Assembly (NCBI GenBank): GCA_016710135.1
Contig: JADJLM010000001.1
Coordinates: 744,001 to 808,000 of the forward strand
Origin: Nitrosomonas sp.
GTDB taxonomy: Bacteria; Pseudomonadota; Gammaproteobacteria; Burkholderiales; Nitrosomonadaceae
Direction: 5' to 3'
Length of the DNA: 64,000 nucleotides
Shown here: positions 19,144 to 28,402 of the stretch, in pieces
Layout: each line of letters opens with the position of its first letter
Numbering within the stretch: position 1 is the stretch's first letter
Made by a program: the position numbers and the translations under genes
The notes under the pieces: generated by a model
The model's database searches: none
What the model saw: only the letters and a program-made list of their open reading frames with translations
What the model was told of the DNA's origin: nothing

Positions 19144-19665
19144 ATGATTACATTAAATACTAAAATCGATCATGCTGAGACTATTTACGCTCAATTGGTT
19201 CTACCTTTTGAAAAGCGTGAGAATAGTCGATTAAGAGCAACGCTTGCTTCGGGAGAAGAAGTAGCTATTTTCACGGAACGTGGTACGGTTCTTCGTCATA
19301 ACGATTTGCTCAAAAGTGCTGATGGGCATGTGGTTCAGATCGTTGCTGCTCATGAGCTTACCTATAAAATAACATGCCGAACACCTCATGATTTGTTGCG
19401 CTGCGCATTCCATTTGGGGAATCGCCATACACAAACACAAGTGGGTGATGGCTTTTTACGTATTCTTCAAGATACAGTATTAAAGCAAATGCTCGAAGGG
19501 TTAGGCGCCTTGATTACCGAAGAGAATGCGCAATTTGAACCTGAATCAGGTGCTTATGGGGGTGGCGGCCATCATCATGGTGACGGGCACTATCATGCGC
19601 ATGGTCCACTAGCACCCATTCCTGCACGACAAAAAATTCATCGTCCGTCTGATCCAAGAGCATAG
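19144..19665 (+). CDS. ureE: Urease accessory protein UreE (nickel metallochaperone)
   Basis: Dimeric nickel carrier that hands Ni to UreG/UreDF. The 173-residue product has the N-terminal domain with LPFEKRENSRLRATLASGEEVAI, the central nickel site segment YHLGNRH-like (AFHLGNRHTQTQV, about residue 97) and a His-rich tail GGGGHHHGDGHYHAHG (about 138-153) expected to bind extra Ni. No strong ribosome site is seen before ATG 19144. ureF follows after eight bases. Confidence 0.95.
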   Translation: MITLNTKIDHAETIYAQLVLPFEKRENSRLRATLASGEEVAIFTERGTVLRHNDLLKSADGHVVQIVAAHELTYKITCRTPHDLLRCAFHLGNRHTQTQVGDGFLRILQDTVLKQMLEGLGALITEENAQFEPESGAYGGGGHHHGDGHYHAHGPLAPIPARQKIHRPSDPRA

Positions 19666-19673
19666 GAGTTATT

Positions 19674-20351
19674 TTGCAATCCCTAATACTACTACGCCTG
19701 CTTCAGTTAGCGAGCCCGTCACTTCCCATTGGTGCTTATACCTATTCACAAGGACTGGAATCAGCGATTGAGAAGGGAACCGTGTTCAATGAGAGTTCTG
19801 CGCGTGAATGGATTGCTGAGTCGATCAGTATTGTGGCCGATTTTGAAGCACCCATTGCGTGGCGCTTACTTAAGGCATTTTCTACTCGTGATGCGGAGCA
19901 AGTTGCCTACTGGACTGAAAGTTTTGTTGCAGCCAGAGATACCGCTGAATTTCGTGCAGAAACGATACAAATGGGCTATTCCCTTGGTAAATTGATTACT
20001 GACCTGAATGTTGCAGATGAATCTTTAAAAGTCATACTGACGAACCAATCAGAAGTACCTTTACCCACGGCGTTTGCTTGTGCTGCTGTTGCACTCGGTA
20101 TTCCGCATGAAGCCGCGCTGTTGGGTATGCTATTTTCTTTGGTTGAAAATCAAGTACTCGTTTGCGTCAAATCAGTACCCCTTGGACAAGTTTCTGGGCA
20201 GAGCCTTCTCCTGTCATTGCACCCGGAGATCGAGCATGCTGCGCATCATGCACAACAACTTGAGGATGATGTGCTATCAAATTGGGCGCCCGGACTTTCA
20301 TTGCTTTCGATGCAACACGAAACGCAATATAGCCGAGTTTATCGATCTTAA
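19674..20351 (+). CDS. ureF: Urease accessory protein UreF
   Basis: Part of the UreDFG activation complex, acting as gate for UreG GTPase. It starts at TTG 19674, set by AGGAG just upstream. Conserved pieces are LLQLASPSLPIGAYTYSQGLESAIEKG near the N-terminus, AAVALGIP in the middle and PLGQVSGQSLL near residue 175. The length (225) is normal. ureG begins 11 bases after the stop. Confidence 0.95.
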   Translation: MQSLILLRLLQLASPSLPIGAYTYSQGLESAIEKGTVFNESSAREWIAESISIVADFEAPIAWRLLKAFSTRDAEQVAYWTESFVAARDTAEFRAETIQMGYSLGKLITDLNVADESLKVILTNQSEVPLPTAFACAAVALGIPHEAALLGMLFSLVENQVLVCVKSVPLGQVSGQSLLLSLHPEIEHAAHHAQQLEDDVLSNWAPGLSLLSMQHETQYSRVYRS

Positions 20352-20362
20352 TCTATATCACT

Positions 20363-20998
20363 ATGAACAACGTACACAAACAATCAAACCCACTTCGATT
20401 TGGAATAGGCGGTCCGGTTGGATCGGGTAAAACGGCACTATGCGAAGCATTAAGCAAGCGCATGCGAGACCATTATGAAATGGCCGTGATCACCAATGAT
20501 ATCTATACCAAAGAAGATATGGAAATTTTGCTCCGCGCCAATGCCTTGCCCCCGGAACGCTTAATGGGTGTAGAAACGGGCGGATGTCCGCATACTGCGA
20601 TTCGAGAAGATGCTTCGATTAATTTAGAGGCAATCGCGCGTATGACGCATGATTTTCCAAATCTTGATCTGATATTGGTCGAATCGGGTGGAGATAACCT
20701 TGCTTCGACTTTTAGTCCTGAGTTATCGGATTTAACCATCTATGTCATTGATGTTGCTGCCGGTGAAAAAATACCTCGTAAAGGAGGTCCTGGCATTACA
20801 CGTTCGGCTTTACTGGTCATCAATAAAATAGACTTGGCGCCTTATGTTGGAGCCAGCCTAGAGGTTATGGAGCGTGATGCTAAGAAGATGAGAGGAGATC
20901 GTCCTTTTGTATTCACAAATATGCATACAGGAGAAGGTGTTGATCAGGTTGTTGATTTTATTGTGAAGCAAGGTTTACTGGATGAAGTGGAGCAATAA
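20363..20998 (+). CDS. ureG: Urease accessory GTPase UreG
   Basis: SIMIBI-class GTPase that drives nickel insertion into urease. The 211-residue protein shows the P-loop GGPVGSGKTALCEAL, the metal-binding CPH motif in ETGGCPHTAIREDAS, the ESGGDNLASTFSPEL switch and the NKIDLAPYVGA guanine motif. It closes the accessory operon; the urea channel follows after a 113-base gap with its own AGGAG site. Confidence 0.97.
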   Translation: MNNVHKQSNPLRFGIGGPVGSGKTALCEALSKRMRDHYEMAVITNDIYTKEDMEILLRANALPPERLMGVETGGCPHTAIREDASINLEAIARMTHDFPNLDLILVESGGDNLASTFSPELSDLTIYVIDVAAGEKIPRKGGPGITRSALLVINKIDLAPYVGASLEVMERDAKKMRGDRPFVFTNMHTGEGVDQVVDFIVKQGLLDEVEQ

Positions 20999-21111
20999 TC
21001 TACTATGTAAAAATTGTTTGACTTGCAATCTAGCTGAACACGCTGAGTTAAGATTTTAGTCGAGTTATCGCAGTTTTATTTTACAAAATACTACTTGAGG
21101 AGTTAGTCACT

Positions 21112-22095
21112 ATGGGATGGTCTATGGCTATTGACAATGCAATTCCAAAACCACTGAGAGTTATTTTCAGAGGGGTCGGGCAAGTCTTTTTTTGCTGCAA
21201 TGCGATTACCGGACTTATTTTCTTAATCGCGCTGTATATAGGTGGAGTTACCGCAGGATTGGCAGCCACGGTAGGTGTGATTAGTAGTACGGTTGCCGCC
21301 TATTTATTAGGTTTTTCTGATGATGATATCGAAGCTGGGCTGTATGGTTTCAATGGTACGCTGGTCGGCCCTTGTTTGCTCCTATTCCTTGAAAATACCC
21401 CTCAAATTTGGTTTTATGTCGTGCTAGCATCGATTTTATCCACCGTGGTGTTGGCGGCTTTAATGCGCATTTTACAGCCCTATAATGTTCCTGCTTCAAC
21501 ATCTCCGTTCGTCCTGACATGCTGGATGTTCATGGTTGCGGTTTATTCTTTTGATGGTTTTTCACGGGGCGCTGTACTCCCAGCACCAGGAATTCCAATG
21601 GATGTCGCAACGACATCGGTAGCGACAATAGAGGCTTGGTTTACCAACTTTAGCCAAGCGACGGTTGAGGCCTGGTATACAGGGATTACCAAAGGGGTAG
21701 GGGAAGTGATGTTTGCCGACAGCGTTATTGTAGGCATTTTATTCCTAGTTGGTATCGCGATCACTTCAATGCGCGGTGCATTGATGGCCTTATTAGGTGC
21801 CATTGTCGGCGTTGTTGTTCCAATCTTACTGGGTGCTGATAAGGCATTGGTTGAGATGGGATTATACGCGTTCAATCCCGTTCTGACCATGATGGCTGTG
21901 GGTTGGGTTTTTCTTAAACCGTCTAACGGCACTGCTTTGCTCGCATTATTGGCTGGAGTCTTGACGATTATTTGTCAAGCAGGCCTGGCAAACTTCTTAG
22001 CGCCGATTGGCTTACCTACGCTGACTTTTCCTTTTGTTTTAGTGATGTGGATGTTTCTATTTGCAGCCGGTAAGTCGAAATACTGGAAAAGTTGA
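21112..22095 (+). CDS. Urea channel/transporter of the UT (SLC14-like) family
   Basis: Inner-membrane urea channel that would feed the cytoplasmic urease. The 327 residues comprise about ten membrane helices in two pseudo-repeated halves; the paired signatures are FSDDDIEAGLYGFNGTLVG (about residue 63) and ADKALVEMGLYAFNPVLTM (about residue 244), which form the two urea-selective slots in the family. The third and fourth residues after the ATG (MGWSMAIDNAIPKPLRVIFRGVGQV) lead into the standard first helix. UT channels are passive, which fits use of urea supplied from outside. A strong terminator follows. Confidence 0.93.
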   Translation: MGWSMAIDNAIPKPLRVIFRGVGQVFFCCNAITGLIFLIALYIGGVTAGLAATVGVISSTVAAYLLGFSDDDIEAGLYGFNGTLVGPCLLLFLENTPQIWFYVVLASILSTVVLAALMRILQPYNVPASTSPFVLTCWMFMVAVYSFDGFSRGAVLPAPGIPMDVATTSVATIEAWFTNFSQATVEAWYTGITKGVGEVMFADSVIVGILFLVGIAITSMRGALMALLGAIVGVVVPILLGADKALVEMGLYAFNPVLTMMAVGWVFLKPSNGTALLALLAGVLTIICQAGLANFLAPIGLPTLTFPFVLVMWMFLFAAGKSKYWKS

Positions 22096-22111
22096 ATCTA
22101 GCTTTAACTGG

Positions 22112-22153
22112 AGCCAATAAAGAACCCGCCAGAAGGCGGGTTCTTTATTGGCT
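22112..22153. terminator. Bidirectional terminator between the urea channel gene and nikR
   Basis: A perfect 19-bp stem, agccaataaagaacccgcc / ggcgggttctttattggct, with a four-base agaa loop lies between two convergent genes. The GC-rich inner stem is flanked by A/T-rich arms that give U-rich 3' sides in both directions. It would stop transcripts from the urea channel gene (plus) and from nikR (minus). Confidence 0.85.
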
Positions 22154-22161
22154 GGATATGA

Positions 22162-22623
22162 TTAAGTCAGCGGGCTACTATGTGTATGTGGAACTGAGGA
22201 ATGCTCATGGTGTTCTTGGGAAAATTCTATCGGCACGATATGTAGTTTCCCATGCCGTACCCCATTGGTAGCGATGACTTGGTTAGCAAACCGCCTAACA
22301 TCTTGGATCGTACCCCTGAGGATCACGACCTCTAGACAATTATCATGGTCCATATGGACATGCATACTCGATAAGGTAATATCGTGATGGTGATGGTGCG
22401 CAGAGGTGACTTGACTCGCTAAATCTCGCTCATGATGATTAAAAATGTAACTCAATGTTGCAATGCAGTAACCATGAATATCCTTTTCTAATCGAGTGGT
22501 TTCAAGATAATCACGAACCAAATCACGAATGGCTTCTGATCGATTATCATAGCCTCGTTTTTGAGCAACTTTGTCAAATTGCTGAAAGAGTTGATCATCC
22601 ATTGAAATCGTAAAGCGTTCCAT
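22162..22623 (-). CDS. nikR: Nickel-responsive transcriptional regulator NikR
   Basis: Ribbon-helix-helix repressor that binds DNA when loaded with nickel. Residues 1-45 form the RHH domain (MERFTISMDDQLFQQFDKVA, NRSEAIRDLVRDYL). The ACT-like domain carries the square-planar nickel ligands: a run of five His at 76-80, HVH at 88-90 and Cys96 in MHVHMDHDNCLEV, matching His76, His87, His89 and Cys95 of the E. coli protein within one residue. The extra His run and the His-rich tail (EHHEHSSVPHTHS) exceed the usual 133 residues. It follows the TonB receptor gene by 53 bases on the same strand, so it is probably co-transcribed with its own target. Confidence 0.93.
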   Translation of the reverse strand: MERFTISMDDQLFQQFDKVAQKRGYDNRSEAIRDLVRDYLETTRLEKDIHGYCIATLSYIFNHHERDLASQVTSAHHHHHDITLSSMHVHMDHDNCLEVVILRGTIQDVRRFANQVIATNGVRHGKLHIVPIEFSQEHHEHSSVPHTHSSPLT

Positions 22624-22676
22624 AAATTTAATTTCTCCTGAACGGACATATAAGAATTATGTAATTAGCGGTGAGG

Positions 22677-24746
22677 CTAAAAATTCATTACTAGATTAAG
22701 ACGAAATGATCGAGATTCGATCGGATGAAAATGTAAATCGTTGATTCCACCTAAAGATTCTCCTGGTAATCTAGAAGTATAGTAATAATCGATGGCATGG
22801 GCTTTTGTATTTAATAAATTAAAGGCTTGCATGATTACGCGAGCATTATCACTAATTTTATAACCGATTTGACCATTCAGCGTCATCGTGTGATTTGAGC
22901 GTACGCTATTATCTTCGATGAGCGACCGTTTGCCAAAGTAGCGAAATTGCAGGCTACCAAAAACAGGCCCAATATTATCGATTGAGATAGCCGCTTTTCC
23001 AACTCCTCGGATGGCTCCAGGAATATGATCACCACTGGAATCGCTATCGCTAAAGCGTGCTCTGGCCAGCGCATAATCGAGATCGATCATTAGCCAAGGG
23101 GTTGGCATATAAAAGGTCGAAATTTCAAATCCTTCGCGTCGGCTGGGTCGACTGGCTTCAGTCGTGCCTGCATCACCAACGAATAATAACTCTGAATCCA
23201 AATCTAAGCGGAAGAGCGCAAATGAAGCCTGCAATCCTGGAACCAAAGCAGTCCGAACGCCTACTTCATATCCCGTGGACCGGACCAATGGGTGGACTCT
23301 GTTAATGGAATCGCCTGTTTTAGGGTCAATGGTCGCCGTTGTTCCGCGTGCATCATTGCTATGAAAGCCTCCCCCATAATTGAAATAGAATTCAGTTTGA
23401 ACCCATGGGCCGAATATTAAACTCAGTTTAGGGTTGGTTATGCTATCAAAGCGATTGCCCGAATTCACGTTCAGCTGACTGTTCACATCAAACCAGTAAT
23501 AGTCGGAGCGGACACCAGTTACGCTTCTAAATTTCTCAAGCCATTGCACACTATTCTGGTAGTAGATGCCCAAGCTATTCTGGTTGATATGATCTCGACG
23601 GATGGTCGATAACGTATGCCGCTGTTGCGTGGTGAGTAATCCATTGTCGATGATATCATTTTGAAATTGCATGCCGACGCTATTTTCGATATCGAACGGA
23701 CCCAATTTATTAACCCATGCGTGCCCTATGTTGAACGCTGACTGAAAGCGTTTATCAAGCTGAGAAAATTGATCACCCTGAATCGGATTATCTAGAAAAT
23801 AAGTGAAATTCGAAAACAGCGCTAAATTGGAATGCACCGTATACAAATTGACATGCGTGACACCCAATCGGCTTTCGTGTTGTAACGTACTAGAAAGACT
23901 AAAGCGATGCGATTCCCCTCCATCGGTGGGATCAATTGCGCCCAATCGAGGAACAAACCCACTGACTACGCCGCGAAGTGGGATTTGATCGGTTGCATTC
24001 CATTTTCCACCATAGCCCATCGCAGTAATATTGAATTTCGTCGGGCCATCATTTTGGCTATAGCGCAGTACCGAATTAAACTTATTAAAATCTTCATGCT
24101 TGATCCAGGGGCCATCTTTGGTCAGTAATTCGGTTGCATATAGAACGTGTCCACTGCCGACTTGATGAGATTTGGCAATCAGACCACGCATGAAGCCTTG
24201 TTGCCCAATGCCATAACTGAGTATGCCTTTAGGAAGGGTATTAGCGTACCCCATATGAATCGCCCCGGCGGAAGAGAAATCACCTTGATCTGCATAATAA
24301 GGTCCTTTTAGATACTGTATGGAGTTGGCAAGCTCTGGAATAACGAAATTGGTATCAGCCCAACCTTGGCCATGTCCATGTGAGCGCTGGTTGACTAACA
24401 TGCCATCAACCGAGATGCGTAGATCAGTGCCATGGTCTAAATTAAAACCACGTAAAAAATATTGATTGGCCTTGCCTTCGCCACTATGTTGCGTCACGAT
24501 CAAGCCGGGTACTGTCTCAAGTAGCTCTCCAGGTCGATAAACGGTTCGTAAATCGAGCTGACGCTTGAGTACGGTTCCTTCATTGGCTGAATTTGCGACA
24601 CCGGTTAATTCTTTCGAGTTAGCGACAACATTGATTTCCCGAAGCGTTGGCACACCTGCTGCCTCGCTACTAGGAAGAAGCTCTGCATTGAGCAGCAAGG
24701 CAGTAGTGAAATACAAAATTGCTTTTATTCGAATAAAATATCGCAA
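22677..24746 (-). CDS. TonB-dependent outer-membrane receptor, probably for nickel
   Basis: Outer-membrane active-transport barrel energised by TonB. The 689-residue protein starts with a signal peptide (ILYFTTALLLNAELLPSSEAA), then a plug domain (about 55-170: PGELLETVPGLIVTQHSGEG, NQYFLRGFNLDHGTDLRISVDG, SIQYLKGPYYADQGDFSSAG) and a 22-strand-type barrel ending in the usual aromatic SFRLNLVMNF. Several His in HGHGQGWADTNF lie in the plug. The substrate is not stated by sequence; the NikR operator in its promoter, nikR immediately downstream and the urease genes nearby argue for nickel or a nickel chelate. Confidence 0.87.
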   Translation of the reverse strand: MRYFIRIKAILYFTTALLLNAELLPSSEAAGVPTLREINVVANSKELTGVANSANEGTVLKRQLDLRTVYRPGELLETVPGLIVTQHSGEGKANQYFLRGFNLDHGTDLRISVDGMLVNQRSHGHGQGWADTNFVIPELANSIQYLKGPYYADQGDFSSAGAIHMGYANTLPKGILSYGIGQQGFMRGLIAKSHQVGSGHVLYATELLTKDGPWIKHEDFNKFNSVLRYSQNDGPTKFNITAMGYGGKWNATDQIPLRGVVSGFVPRLGAIDPTDGGESHRFSLSSTLQHESRLGVTHVNLYTVHSNLALFSNFTYFLDNPIQGDQFSQLDKRFQSAFNIGHAWVNKLGPFDIENSVGMQFQNDIIDNGLLTTQQRHTLSTIRRDHINQNSLGIYYQNSVQWLEKFRSVTGVRSDYYWFDVNSQLNVNSGNRFDSITNPKLSLIFGPWVQTEFYFNYGGGFHSNDARGTTATIDPKTGDSINRVHPLVRSTGYEVGVRTALVPGLQASFALFRLDLDSELLFVGDAGTTEASRPSRREGFEISTFYMPTPWLMIDLDYALARARFSDSDSSGDHIPGAIRGVGKAAISIDNIGPVFGSLQFRYFGKRSLIEDNSVRSNHTMTLNGQIGYKISDNARVIMQAFNLLNTKAHAIDYYYTSRLPGESLGGINDLHFHPIESRSFRLNLVMNF

Positions 24747-24807
24747 TTCACACCCAGGATTTTTGTTGTTTTGTATAAATACTGTGAGATTTAGCTAAAT
24801 ATTATCT

Positions 24808-24840
24808 TATAATGTATGAAGAATAAATTTTCTTTCATAC
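24808..24840. promoter_or_regulatory. NikR operator between divergent nickel-uptake genes
   Basis: Two 7-bp half-sites, GTATGAA (24814-24820) and TTCATAC (24834-24840), are exact inverted copies 13 bases apart, equal to GTATGA-N15-TCATAC. The E. coli NikR consensus is GTATGA-N16-TCATAC, so the site matches except for one base of spacing. A TATAAT (24808-24813) directly abuts the left half-site, so the operator covers the predicted start of plus-strand transcription toward the ABC transporter; the receptor gene lies 68 bases the other way. Nickel-NikR would repress both. Confidence 0.88.
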
Positions 24841-24894
24841 TTTTTGATTTAGATCAAAATAGCGTAGGGATTGATAGGCGATTCTAGGAGCACT

Positions 24895-25845
24895 ATGTTA
24901 CGACGATTACTGATGTTGCTAATGCTATGCTGCTTTCAAGTTGCTGCTAACGCTGCTGATCAGATTACAAGGCTAAAAATTGCGACGACAGTTTCTCCGA
25001 TTACCAACATCGTACAAAATGTTGGCGGTGCGATCGTTGACGTAAAAGGGGTCGTTCCAGATGGAATGGACTCACATACCTTTGAACCGCTTCCTTCTGA
25101 CGCCAAATTATTACAGGAGGCGGATTTAATCATCGTCAATGGTCTTGATCTGGAGCTTCCTACTTTACAGCTTGCTGAGAAAGTGAAAAAAGCCCAAGTG
25201 CCCATTTTACAGCTCGGTAATCAAGCGATAAGCCACGCGGAATGGTATTATGATTTTAGTTTCCCGCGTGAGCTCGGTCATCCTAATCCTCATTTGTGGC
25301 TAAACATTGAATTAGTCATGCGCTATGTTAAGCTCATTCGCGATCAGCTCGCTGTTACTGACCCAGCAAATAAAGCGAGTTATGCCAGAAATGCCGATAT
25401 TTATTTGGGTAAGTTGAATCAGTTAGACCAAGCAATATTTACGTGTATTACATCGATTCCTGAAAAGAATCGTAAGCTGGTTACTTACCATGACTCATTT
25501 GCATATTTTGCACCACGCTATGGTATGAAGGTGATTGCAGCTATCCAGCCGCACGATTTCTCTGAGCCGGGCCCACAGGAAGTGATTAATATCATCAAAC
25601 AAATCCGATCTGAAAATGTACCGGCGATATTTGGTTCTGATGTGTTTCCAAGCAAGGTAATGGCGCAAATTGCGCGAGAAGCAAAGGTCAAATTTATTGA
25701 TCAGCTTTCCGAGGATGAGCTGCCACCTCCACCGAATCATTCATTTATTGGCATGATGGCTAATAATATGATGATCATGACCGATGCGCTGGGAGGGGAT
25801 AAGACGTGCATGGCTGAAATCGATGTCAGCAATATCTCCTTCTGA
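24895..25845 (+). CDS. Metal ABC transporter substrate-binding protein (ZnuA/cluster A-I type), probably nickel
   Basis: Periplasmic metal-binding protein for an ABC importer. The ATG at 24895 is chosen because CTAGGAG lies just before it; the frame is open to 24871. A signal peptide (LLMLLMLCCFQVAANA) precedes the body. From this start, His61 (SHTFEP), His129/His133 (GHPNPHLWL), His199 (TYHDSFAYF) and Asp249 (FGSDVFP) match the three-His-plus-acid metal site of ZnuA-like proteins. The family is known for Zn and Mn; the NikR operator in its promoter points instead to nickel. Its 3' end overlaps the ATPase gene by about 20 bases. Confidence 0.88.
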   Translation: MLRRLLMLLMLCCFQVAANAADQITRLKIATTVSPITNIVQNVGGAIVDVKGVVPDGMDSHTFEPLPSDAKLLQEADLIIVNGLDLELPTLQLAEKVKKAQVPILQLGNQAISHAEWYYDFSFPRELGHPNPHLWLNIELVMRYVKLIRDQLAVTDPANKASYARNADIYLGKLNQLDQAIFTCITSIPEKNRKLVTYHDSFAYFAPRYGMKVIAAIQPHDFSEPGPQEVINIIKQIRSENVPAIFGSDVFPSKVMAQIAREAKVKFIDQLSEDELPPPPNHSFIGMMANNMMIMTDALGGDKTCMAEIDVSNISF

Positions 25846-26642
25846 TTTTCAAGCATCTCCTGCCATTCGGCTAAATCAAGTCACTGCGGGCTATAACCGC
25901 AATATCGTTTTTTCTGATCTTTCGCTCGAAATAGCGCCAGGGCAATTCGCTGGGATTGTAGGTCCTACAGCGTGTGGAAAGAGTACGTTGCTAAAAATTA
26001 TCTTAGGAACGCATCCGGTGATTTCGGGCAAAATCCATTTGAATAAAATGCCAGTCGGTAAAATAAAGCCCGGCACCATTGGTTATGTGCCGCAGCTAGA
26101 AAGCGTTGATTGGAATTTCCCCGTGACCGTTGAAGAAGTCATCATGATGGGACTTTATACCAATGGTCGTATTTGGCCCTGGCTGAGTAGAGGGGAGCGC
26201 AGTCGTATTCATGAGATCGCGGAGAGATTAGGTGTCGACGATTGCCTGCACCACCATATTATCGATATTTCAGGGGCAGCGACAGCGGGTTTTTCTGGCG
26301 CGTGCTTTGATTAGTAATCCCAGCCTTTTGATTTTGGATGAGCCTACTTCTGGCGTCGATATTAAAACACAGCATGAAGTGTTGCATTTGCTGAGTGATC
26401 TCAATCGAGAGGGTATCACCGTCGTCTTGACGACACATGATTTAAATGCGGTCGCTTCTCATCTACCTTGGGTCATTTGTTTTAATCGAGGCATCGTCGC
26501 GCAGGGCCGTCCTTATGATATTTTCACGAATGAAATTTTAACGCGAACCTATGGCGGCGATATCGTCATTGTCAAATATGATGGGCACTTGTTGATTGCC
26601 AACAGTACTCCTCTGAATTTTATTGATGTAAACAACGAATGA
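25823..26642 (+). pseudogene. Metal ABC transporter ATP-binding protein (frame broken at the signature motif)
   Basis: ATPase that powers the metal importer. From ATG 25823 (MSAISPSDFQASPAIRL) there are the Walker A loop GPTACGKSTLLKIILG, the Q-loop GYVPQLESVDW and then a break at the G4 run 26273-26276. Adding two G restores ISGGQRQRVFLARAL, the ABC signature, which continues into Walker B LLILDEPTSGVD and TTHDLNAV. The intact length would be about 274 residues. The break falls in the most conserved motif and in a homopolymer, so an assembly error is likely. It ends four bases into the permease gene. Confidence 0.88.
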
Positions 26643-27463
26643 TCACTTTCCTTGAACCCTTGGAATATGAGTTTTTTTGCCGCGGTCTGCTTGCGGCGCT
26701 TATGGTGGGTGCTTTGTGTGGGTTAATCGGTGTTTATGTGATTTTGCGTGGCATGAGCTATGTAGGCCATGGGTTATCGCATGCAGCAATTGGTGGCGCC
26801 ATTGTTGGCTTTACCCTCAACCTGAATTTTTATGTGGGCGCGTGTGCAATGGGCCTGCTGGCGATACTGATCATTAATAAGATTACTAAAAATAACAAAA
26901 TTAAATTGGATGCAGCGATTGGGATCGTAACAACGGCGATGTTTGCATTAGGGGTGGCAATCGTTAGCAAACTCCGTCATTTTAAGCAAAATTTTGAGGC
27001 TGTCTTGTTTGGCAATATCCTTGGAATTAGCGATCAAGATTTAATCGTGATCACGATTGTCACGGTCACAGCGTTTATCGTTTTGTTTTGTACCTATCGA
27101 GCGTTACTTTTCTCAACCTTTGATTATGAAGCCGCTCAGGTTTTTGGTATTAAAACGGAGTCGGTGCAATTGCTGTTTTCATTATTATTAACGTTTTCTG
27201 TGATCGCTTCATTGAATGTAGTCGGTGTAACAATGGTGGCGGCAACACTCATTGCACCAGCCATGACCGCACGAATGATTACCGATAGCTTTAATCGTAT
27301 GGTGATCTATTCCGTGGGGATCGGTGCTATAACTGGGCTGGTGGGTATGTATTTAAGTTATTTTTTCAATGTGGCTTCTGGCACAACGATTGTTTTATTT
27401 AGTGCGCTGTTGTTTTGTATCTCTTATTTGGTGAGGCCCATACGAAGGTATAAGGGCGGGTGA
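26639..27463 (+). CDS. Metal ABC transporter permease (ZnuB/MntB family)
   Basis: Inner-membrane channel of the metal importer. The 274 residues contain about eight or nine hydrophobic helices; hallmarks are GLIGVYVILRGMSYVGHGLSHAAIGGA, ALLFSTFDYEAAQVFGIKTESVQ (the coupling loop) and LNVVGVTMVAATLIAPAMTARMI. It overlaps the ATPase stop by four bases (ATGA), so the three genes form one operon driven from the NikR-controlled promoter. The gene ends in a region convergent with panC, with no clear terminator between them. Confidence 0.9.
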   Translation: MITFLEPLEYEFFCRGLLAALMVGALCGLIGVYVILRGMSYVGHGLSHAAIGGAIVGFTLNLNFYVGACAMGLLAILIINKITKNNKIKLDAAIGIVTTAMFALGVAIVSKLRHFKQNFEAVLFGNILGISDQDLIVITIVTVTAFIVLFCTYRALLFSTFDYEAAQVFGIKTESVQLLFSLLLTFSVIASLNVVGVTMVAATLIAPAMTARMITDSFNRMVIYSVGIGAITGLVGMYLSYFFNVASGTTIVLFSALLFCISYLVRPIRRYKGG

Positions 27464-27511
27464 ACATCGATTCGCAGAAAATTAGATGAGCGCGAATATG
27501 AAAGACAGACA

Positions 27512-28363
27512 CTAATCAGGCAATGAAGTGAGAGTGACTTCAAGGTTATCAATCAATCGCGTTGTACCTAGCCAAGCCGCAGCCAGAATAACGAGCTCAG
27601 TATCCTGAGGCGTGGCTGGCAAGAGGGTATTGCGTTGCATCACTGAGAGATAATCCACTCTCCAATTACGTTGATTGAGTTGCTGTTTAGCGGTTTCTTC
27701 TAGCAGCTTTAAGTTTCGCTCACCTGCGGCAATCGCGTGCTTGATTTGATTTAAGCTTTGATAAAGATGGCTTGCTTCTGTGTGTTCAGCAGGTGTCAAA
27801 TAACCATTACGAGAGCTGAATGCAAGCCCGTTTTCTGATCGGATTGTTTCACCGGCTAAGATCGTTATCGGTAGATTCAATTGTTCAACCATATCGCGCA
27901 CCAAATGTAACTGCTGATAATCTTTCTTGCCAAAAACAGCAATATGGGGTTGAACAATGTTGAATAATTTGAGCACTATGGTCGTAACTCCGCGAAAAAA
28001 GCCAGGGCGGAATGTCCCTTCGAGCGTATCAGCCAGCGTGGGAAGTAGCAGTTGAAATGTTTGAGGAACGGGGTAGATTATTTTTTCGTCGGGTAGAAAA
28101 ATCATATCAATCCCTGCTTTTTCAAGTAGAGAAAAATCGTTCTGTAGGGTACGTGGATATCGATCAAAGTCTTCGTGGGGGGAGAATTGCAAACGATTTA
28201 CAAATAGACTAACCACCGTGCAACGTGCGTGCTGTTGCGCAATGGTGACGAGTGACAAATGTCCTTCGTGTAAATTACCCATGGTTGGGACGAACCCAAT
28301 CGACTGCTCTGACTTAAGTCTTGCTCTAAGTGCTGTAATGTCAGAGATTATTTCCATTACCAT
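27512..28363 (-). CDS. panC: Pantothenate synthetase
   Basis: Joins pantoate and beta-alanine using ATP in coenzyme A synthesis. The 283-residue protein shows the FVPTMGNLHEGHLSLV nucleotide motif, the FVNRLQFSPHEDFDRYPRT segment, GKKDYQQL and the TIRSENGLAFSSRNGYL loop. In the family the second motif usually reads FVNP.QF; here it is FVNRLQF, a small oddity. An alternative start at 28357 is possible. It follows panB on the minus strand with a 39-base gap. Confidence 0.95.
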   Translation of the reverse strand: MVMEIISDITALRARLKSEQSIGFVPTMGNLHEGHLSLVTIAQQHARCTVVSLFVNRLQFSPHEDFDRYPRTLQNDFSLLEKAGIDMIFLPDEKIIYPVPQTFQLLLPTLADTLEGTFRPGFFRGVTTIVLKLFNIVQPHIAVFGKKDYQQLHLVRDMVEQLNLPITILAGETIRSENGLAFSSRNGYLTPAEHTEASHLYQSLNQIKHAIAAGERNLKLLEETAKQQLNQRNWRVDYLSVMQRNTLLPATPQDTELVILAAAWLGTTRLIDNLEVTLTSLPD

Positions 28364-28402
28364 TGGAGATCGAAGTAATGCGAACGAAGAGTGCTTTAGT
28401 TT

